Shown: piece after piece, positions 59,401 through 64,000 of the stretch
How the letters are laid out: each line of letters opens with the position of its first letter
How positions within the stretch are numbered: position 1 is the first letter of the stretch
NCBI GenBank assembly: GCA_015680685.1
Contig: MNCI01009432.1
Coordinates: forward strand, 107,679 to 171,678
Source: Gnetum montanum
Taxonomy: Eukaryota > Streptophyta > Gnetopsida > Gnetales > Gnetaceae
Direction of reading: 5' to 3'
Length of the DNA stretch: 64,000 bases
Made by a program: the position numbers and the translations under genes
Notes under the pieces: generated by a model
What the model was told of the DNA's origin: nothing
Database searches by the model: none
The model's input: the letters and a program-made list of their open reading frames with translations, nothing else

Positions 59401-59789
59401 GATAATAGGTTTGTGTGGGCATGGGGGCTAACAGTATGGTATGATTCTCTATGTTCAGATTGGGCTGCAAAGTCATCTTCTTCGTCTTGAGGCTCTATGG
59501 GAGGTAGTTGTAAGGCTTGATTTCTAGCCATAAGAAGTTGGGATATGAGTTTATGATGGTGTTCAAAGAGTGGGATTATGTCAAATGCTGAAGGGATGAA
59601 CTCATGACCTCCTTTGTGGACAAGTTCATAGTTTTGTTTTGCTTTCCTTTCCACACGATTGATAGGCAAGTTGGCTTGGATTTTTACATAAATGAAGTTA
59701 TATTGTTCAGGGCTTAGTGTGGCTCGCTTTGGTTGGATTGTGGTATCAAACATGTTAGGTATTGATGTAGAAGGTTTATTTGGATTCAT
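56422..59789 (-). pseudogene. gag-protease polyprotein of element 2 (Ty3/Gypsy)
   Basis: Start chosen at ATG 59789 ('MNPNKPSTSIPNMFD'); the aligned first codon at 59795 is GTG. One frame runs from there to the gap, with four stops (TAG after 'STHYIP', TAA after 'GVAS', TGA at 58620 after 'KALDWY', TAG at 57579-57581). Gag core: 'LLHQFVTRFKYN', 'FIQRWNATLNEL', 'YLKARTLSQAFVQIKDIKE'. Zinc motif C-x2-H...G-H-x4-C as 'YCHYHQMAGHSIENC' near 57845-57890. After the gap: 'LAQLRAISSPIHQEIHLPY' (end of retropepsin) and a tail ending at 56422. Gag forms the particle and the protease would cleave it. The retropepsin active site lies in the gap; element 1 shows it as DDGA. Confidence 0.8.
56879..57392. 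other. Assembly gap (514 N)
   Basis: Unknown bases inside the protease of element 2. The collinear part of element 1 (about 11658-12420) is roughly 760 bp, so the true gap is probably longer than 514. Confidence 0.95.
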
Positions 59790-59814
59790 ATTCACAAATT
59801 GGGTTGTGAAAGTT

Positions 59815-60010
59815 GCTATTTGTAGAAAATGGCTAACTTTGAAAACTAAAAAAATAAAAATAAAAATAAAAATAAAAAATAAAAAAAAATGACTAAATCT
59901 GCCAGTAGCAAGAAAATGGATAAGTGTAAAAAATGAAAGAAAAAAGAAAAAAAAAAGCTAAGTATGAAAATGCAGAAAAAAAATACTAAGCGTGAAAACT
60001 GTTAAAAATG
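59815..60010 (-). repeat. A-rich leader repeats of element 2
   Basis: (AAAAT)n run at 59848-59890 and degenerate 'AAAATGGCTAAC' / 'GCTAAGTATGAAAATGCAG' units, matching the longer array of element 1 at 14855-15145. Confidence 0.6.
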
Positions 60011-60120
60011 GCCAACTCTAGCGCTACACTCGCTATGCTGGAGCTTGCTATACTCTGAGAAATTGTTATGCTCTCTAGAACATCCATAGTTTTGAAAAAA
60101 ATGTAGACAGAAATGGTTCA

Positions 60121-60142
60121 GGCCCTCCTTCTAGTGCCAAAA
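60121..60142 (-). other. Primer binding site of element 2
   Basis: Minus strand TTGGCACTAGAAGGAGGGCC just inside the 5' LTR. Same type as element 1. Confidence 0.6.
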
Positions 60143-60144
60143 AC

Positions 60145-61456
60145 TGTACTGTCCTAAATAGTCGGTGCAAGGCTGGAATGGAAACAGATACCGAGAGATC
60201 ATTGGGCAGCCACAGCTGACCCTGCCTTCGCTTGAGGGCAAGCTAGAAAAGGGAACGAAGGTAGAGTGCCTTGGATGGTTTGCACGCAAATCAACCAAGG
60301 ACTTCCCCAAGCGTAAGCTACGGCTAGCACTGGGGTTATCGTAAACGGTATGTAAACGGAATGCAAACAGCAATATGAAATGTAAATAAAGCGTACTGAA
60401 TTATGAATGAAGCATGAACAAAGTTGTATTTGTAAAGCATAAACAAAACTAAACAATGTAAATGAGAGGCAATAATGAAACTGTATTATATTTTTTTAGA
60501 AAAATGTGCACCGGTCAAAGCGTAGTTGCACAAGTGTGAATGGCAAGTCAAACGCCTAGCCCCAGAAGGATATGATGCGATGATGTGAGAAGAACTTGAA
60601 AGCCAAAAATCGGATGTGCTGAGTGCCCAAGGATTGCAAGTTCTGTCCTCCTTCAGAATCACCAATTTCTCCAATCTTTGCCTCTTCCAATCTTCTTCTC
60701 CTTCTTGCTGCTTTTGCATTGCTTCTCTTTGCCTCCTTTTCCTTCTTCTCTTCCTTCCAATTTGTGTGAATTGGTAGGGTATTTATAGGTTTGGGCTAGG
60801 GTTTGCTTTGACCAGGTTCAATGTATCTATGCTTGAAAGTTGTACATGAGTTGGATGTGTGTTGGCAATTTTGCCTTCCTTGACCAGGGTCAATGTATTT
60901 TACAACTTATGGGTCATTCAAGCCCATAATAAAAATACAAATTAGAAATACAAGCCCTCAAGCGATAAAAAAAAATTTAAAAATTTAAAAAGATTAGCTC
61001 CAACTCTGGCCTGTTTGGAAAAATTATATTTCTTTTTTTTTGCTAGATATTTGGCCTGATTTTGCATGGGCTTTCATATCCCTTTGCCCCTTTATAGATT
61101 TCTTGAAAAAGAAAATCAAGAAGGATTAACACCGCCTCGCTTGTTTAGCATCCAGCGTGACTTGCAGTGTGACCTCCAAAACTTGTAATTTTGGGTTGAA
61201 ATCTGGAATTTCTGAAGGCTGGGACCCATAGTTATCAATAGTGGATCTTGAGGATGACTTACACCCTTAAAATCAAGTCATTTTGGCTCAATTTTGGGGC
61301 TCTAAAAATTGGTGACGCTGATCCTTACGCTGTGCAGCATCGTCGTGATCTGTGGGCCCCAGGGGAACCTTGCTTGCTCCATGGTGGGCTGCTTGAAGCC
61401 GTTTTAGAGGCTTTGAAGTTTTCTGGAAGTGTTGCTGAAATTTTTGTGGTGTTTCA
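60145..61456 (-). repeat. 5' LTR of element 2
   Basis: Plus reading TGTACTGTCC...GGTGTTTCA. Minus-strand TATA box near 60777-60788. It differs from the left LTR by scattered substitutions and a few small indels. Confidence 0.85.
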
Positions 61457-62080
61457 CTTGGGACTCTAAAATCACCATGAAAAGGGTTTATTTTTATTCC
61501 ATATCTAATAATGTACTATCTTTGCAAGTGTTTAATGATGATCATCGAAATACTTATTTTCTTACCATTCAAGAAAATTTTTACAATCAAATTCTTAAAA
61601 ATTCACACACTTATAAGAGAGATTCAATCCTTATCAATGACGTTTCATCCAACGTTATTGCTAGGGAAACTCAATATAGAAAAATGTATAATAAAATTAA
61701 AGTACCTTAACATAAAGATTGAAATGTATTAGCAGAAACTAAAGTTATTTTAGTCAATAAGAAGGATAAAGAACACACAATTTAAAAATGTAAATTTTTA
61801 CATGCTATGTTGATTAAATTATTACATGAATTTAATAACATTTGAACATAAGCCTATGAAGATTTTAAGGTTTATAACTCACTTATTACATACATAATAA
61901 TAGTTAGACCTAAAACTAAATCTTTTAGACAAAAATTAAGGTTAGTCAACCCTAAAATTTAATCCTTAATAAAAATGAAGATTGATAAATTTTTAGAATC
62001 TAAAATAATAAATCTAATCCTAGTTGGATTTCAAACTTAGTCCTTGTCCAAATGAAATCAAGTTAAATACAACTATGCAC
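61457..62080 (+). pseudogene. Gypsy F, continuation after element 2 (linker and start of RT)
   Basis: Begins with the second CTTGG. 'SKITMKRVYFYSISNNVLSL' and 'VFNDDHRNTYFLTIQENFY' are the linker between RNase H and RT of this Gypsy type. Near 61850-62030 'AYEDFKVYNSLITYIIIVRP', 'FRQKLRLVNP' and 'KMKIDKFLESKII' match the N-terminal RT entry (family pattern Y-E-D-L-K ... R-Q-K-L-R ... L-L-x-A-x-I-I). The polymerase motifs beyond are not found. Confidence 0.6.
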
Positions 62081-64000
62081 TAACTTTAGAAACCTTAATA
62101 CATCTTGTATCATATCCCTAAATTTACCTTAATTTCTTTAATAATTTTTATTATTTTTTAGTCCTTTCTTAATAATTTTTATTATTATTAATTTGTTAAT
62201 TAATATTAGATTCTAAAGAAGGAAAAAGACCTAAGCATTAATATTCTCTCATTATTTTATCAATTACAATAAAAGAAATGTATGGGTTACCATTATGAAA
62301 AAATAGACCTAACCATTATAAAATATGTGTTCAAGTATTACAACATCAAAGGAAATTTTCAAAAAATAAAACTCTTTAATCTTCATCGATTGTGTCCTAC
62401 CAACTACATTGTCCTTCTACCTCTACCACTTATGGAAGCATTATCTACATGCAACAAGAGTCACCACTCTCTAAGTAGTTAAACCTACCTTGTTGTCCCT
62501 TAGAAGACATGACTGAAGTGGACCATCATAGCTACATAAAAATGTTAGATTACATTATGAAATTAATCATTAGAGAACAAACTTGGCATGCAAGACTTCC
62601 AAGTATTTAGTTTAACATTAAGTTGACCACAAGTTACTACCAAAAATAATGAAAACTTAGTTTTTGCTAATAAGATTTTCAAAGGCTACTACCCCAACTT
62701 GTGTTATAATAGTTAATAGCAAATGGACTAAGCTACAATCTTCTCATTGTAAAAAATCTTAAAACATCACCATCATCAATTAATCTTCAATGGTATTATC
62801 TAGTGATTATGTTATCATGTAACCTCAATAGGCTTGCAACAATCCTATGGCCCAAGTAGGAAGTCCCTAAAACTCAAATTACATGATAGGGATTATCAAT
62901 ATTTTGGTGCTAGCATTAAAACGTTTTGCATGACATAATCCAAGAATTGTAAATTAATAATGAAATAAGAATGGATTTAAGGTAAAATACACCTCAAATT
63001 TCATAGTTTCTACAAGTACAACATAAGAGTCCTCAATGCATTAGTCTAAAGATTAGAGACATAATAAGTATGGATTGAGTAATTATACAAGCATAAATAT
63101 CAATAAGACATGCGTATACAAATTACCATAAAAGGAAAACTAGTATATAGACATGACATTATTTTCTTAAAAGAGCTAAGATGAATTCATACTCTAATGC
63201 ATCTAGTCCTATGCCTTGCTTTAAAGAGAAGGATGATGATCCAAGCTAGAAAGGCAAAGCCTCTCTAACAAGCCTTCCTATCTTTGTGATAAGATTCATA
63301 AGCAATTAGGGCCATGTAGTTCTATGATGATGGTTAAAATAACATGAAATTCAAAAGGATCCTCACACTTATCTAGCCTCCATTAAAAAGGAAAATAACT
63401 TTTAGTCCACCAATAAGACATGTTTCCCTATCCTCTTCTTAACTTGAACAAAGTAATTTCCTTGGATATTAAGGCTTTATTCATATGCTTTTTCAAACAT
63501 GGAGTACACATTAGCTATTAATGAACTTCAAACAACTAAACACCTTCTAACAAATGTATAGAAGAAGGTCCACTAGCTAGGATCCCCAAACTACAAAGAA
63601 AAAATATTGAATTCAACTTAACATTCAATAGAGGTTTAGACATGTTCACATTACCCAAGTTAAGAAAGAAAATGTTTACCCTTTTACATGTAAATTGTAC
63701 CAATCTTTCAACATGGAGTGAAATCTAATTACTTGATATATGAGCTAGTTCTCTAACTCTAGTAGTAATATGAAAGTGTAGAGTTGATCCTATATGATCA
63801 AAGAAAAACTACTTTGCACCTTAGGGAAATCATTTACCATGTCTAATAGTACTCTAACACTAGCATATGTAGGGATCTTTGGAACTTTAACCTGAATGTA
63901 ACATTTTCCAACTTATCAAATAAAGGATAAGACACACTAATTCTCCATCCTTTAGAATTGGTCCATCTCATATTTACTTAGTTTCATTCAATCTATCACA
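62081..64000. other. No gene recognised
   Basis: AT-rich. The RT of Gypsy F should follow but cannot be traced. No repeat pair, LTR or RNA gene seen. Confidence 0.5.

Larger units (their letters stand above)
53609..61456 (-). mobile_element. Element 2: young gag-protease LTR retroelement
   Basis: LTRs at 53609-54934 and 60145-61456 are highly similar and begin and end TG...CA in the plus reading, with a perfect 5-bp duplication CTTGG outside. Internal order on the minus strand: PBS, A-rich leader, gag, protease, and about 1.5 kb of non-coding repeats. Same family as element 1. No RT, RNase H or integrase is seen in the known sequence, and the 514-base gap falls inside the protease, so it is unlikely to hide a pol. 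It needs enzymes from elsewhere. The gag frame has only four stops and no frameshift, and CpG is retained, so this is the youngest large insertion in the window. Confidence 0.85.

Noticed and set aside
1-64000. tRNA, rRNA or snRNA genes and intact host genes
   Set aside because: Looked for conserved tRNA box sequences, rRNA cores and long intron-exon coding on both strands; nothing convincing was seen by eye. A tRNAscan/Infernal run would settle it.

Overview
This is plant nuclear heterochromatin: AT-rich, full of old, nested LTR retrotransposons and LINEs, with no intact host gene that I can recognise. The Ty3/Gypsy, Ty1/Copia and RTE-LINE remnants are plant types. The amount of slowly decayed, uncleared repeat suggests a very large genome, most likely a gymnosperm (inference; the sequence alone does not fix the species). 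Coding remnants are often still readable in one frame but are punctuated by stops, commonly TAG where relatives carry Gln or Trp, as expected from long-term cytosine methylation and deamination.

Layout. 1-2598: a coiled-coil-protein LTR element (copy A), cut by the window edge. 2599-6194: an LTR element with long LTRs and only 366 bp between them. 6440-7330: Copia gag remnant. 8331-16538: minus-strand gag-protease LTR element (element 1) with no reverse transcriptase. 18549-21920: coiled-coil element copy B. 22000-28553: complete but dead Ty3/Gypsy element D with PBS, gag, PR, RT, RNase H, INT, PPT and both LTRs. 28740-31780: an unusual LINE (A), split by a solo LTR related to D. 32511-33425: minus-strand RTE LINE (C). 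33431-34981: a younger, CpG-containing inverted-repeat element with a strong hairpin. 36550-39175: plus-strand RTE LINE (B), itself carrying a small relative of that inverted-repeat element. 40095-41672: minisatellite-like array and a 102-bp duplication. 43017-46560: coiled-coil element copy C (minus). 48840-51909: minus-strand Gypsy E. 51913-53608 plus 61457-62080: Gypsy F, split by element 2 (53609-61456, minus), a young insertion with a perfect 5-bp target duplication and a 514-base assembly gap in its protease. 62090-64000: nothing assignable.

The most interesting material is the three-copy LTR family whose only visible product is a polyQ plus coiled-coil protein, the gag-protease-only family (elements 1 and 2) that spreads a short internal motif through its own body, the inverted-repeat element with its hairpin, and a LINE whose RT looks like neither L1 nor RTE. 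Nothing here works as a pathway. The relationships are those of parasites nested in one another, with non-autonomous families presumably dependent on enzymes made elsewhere.
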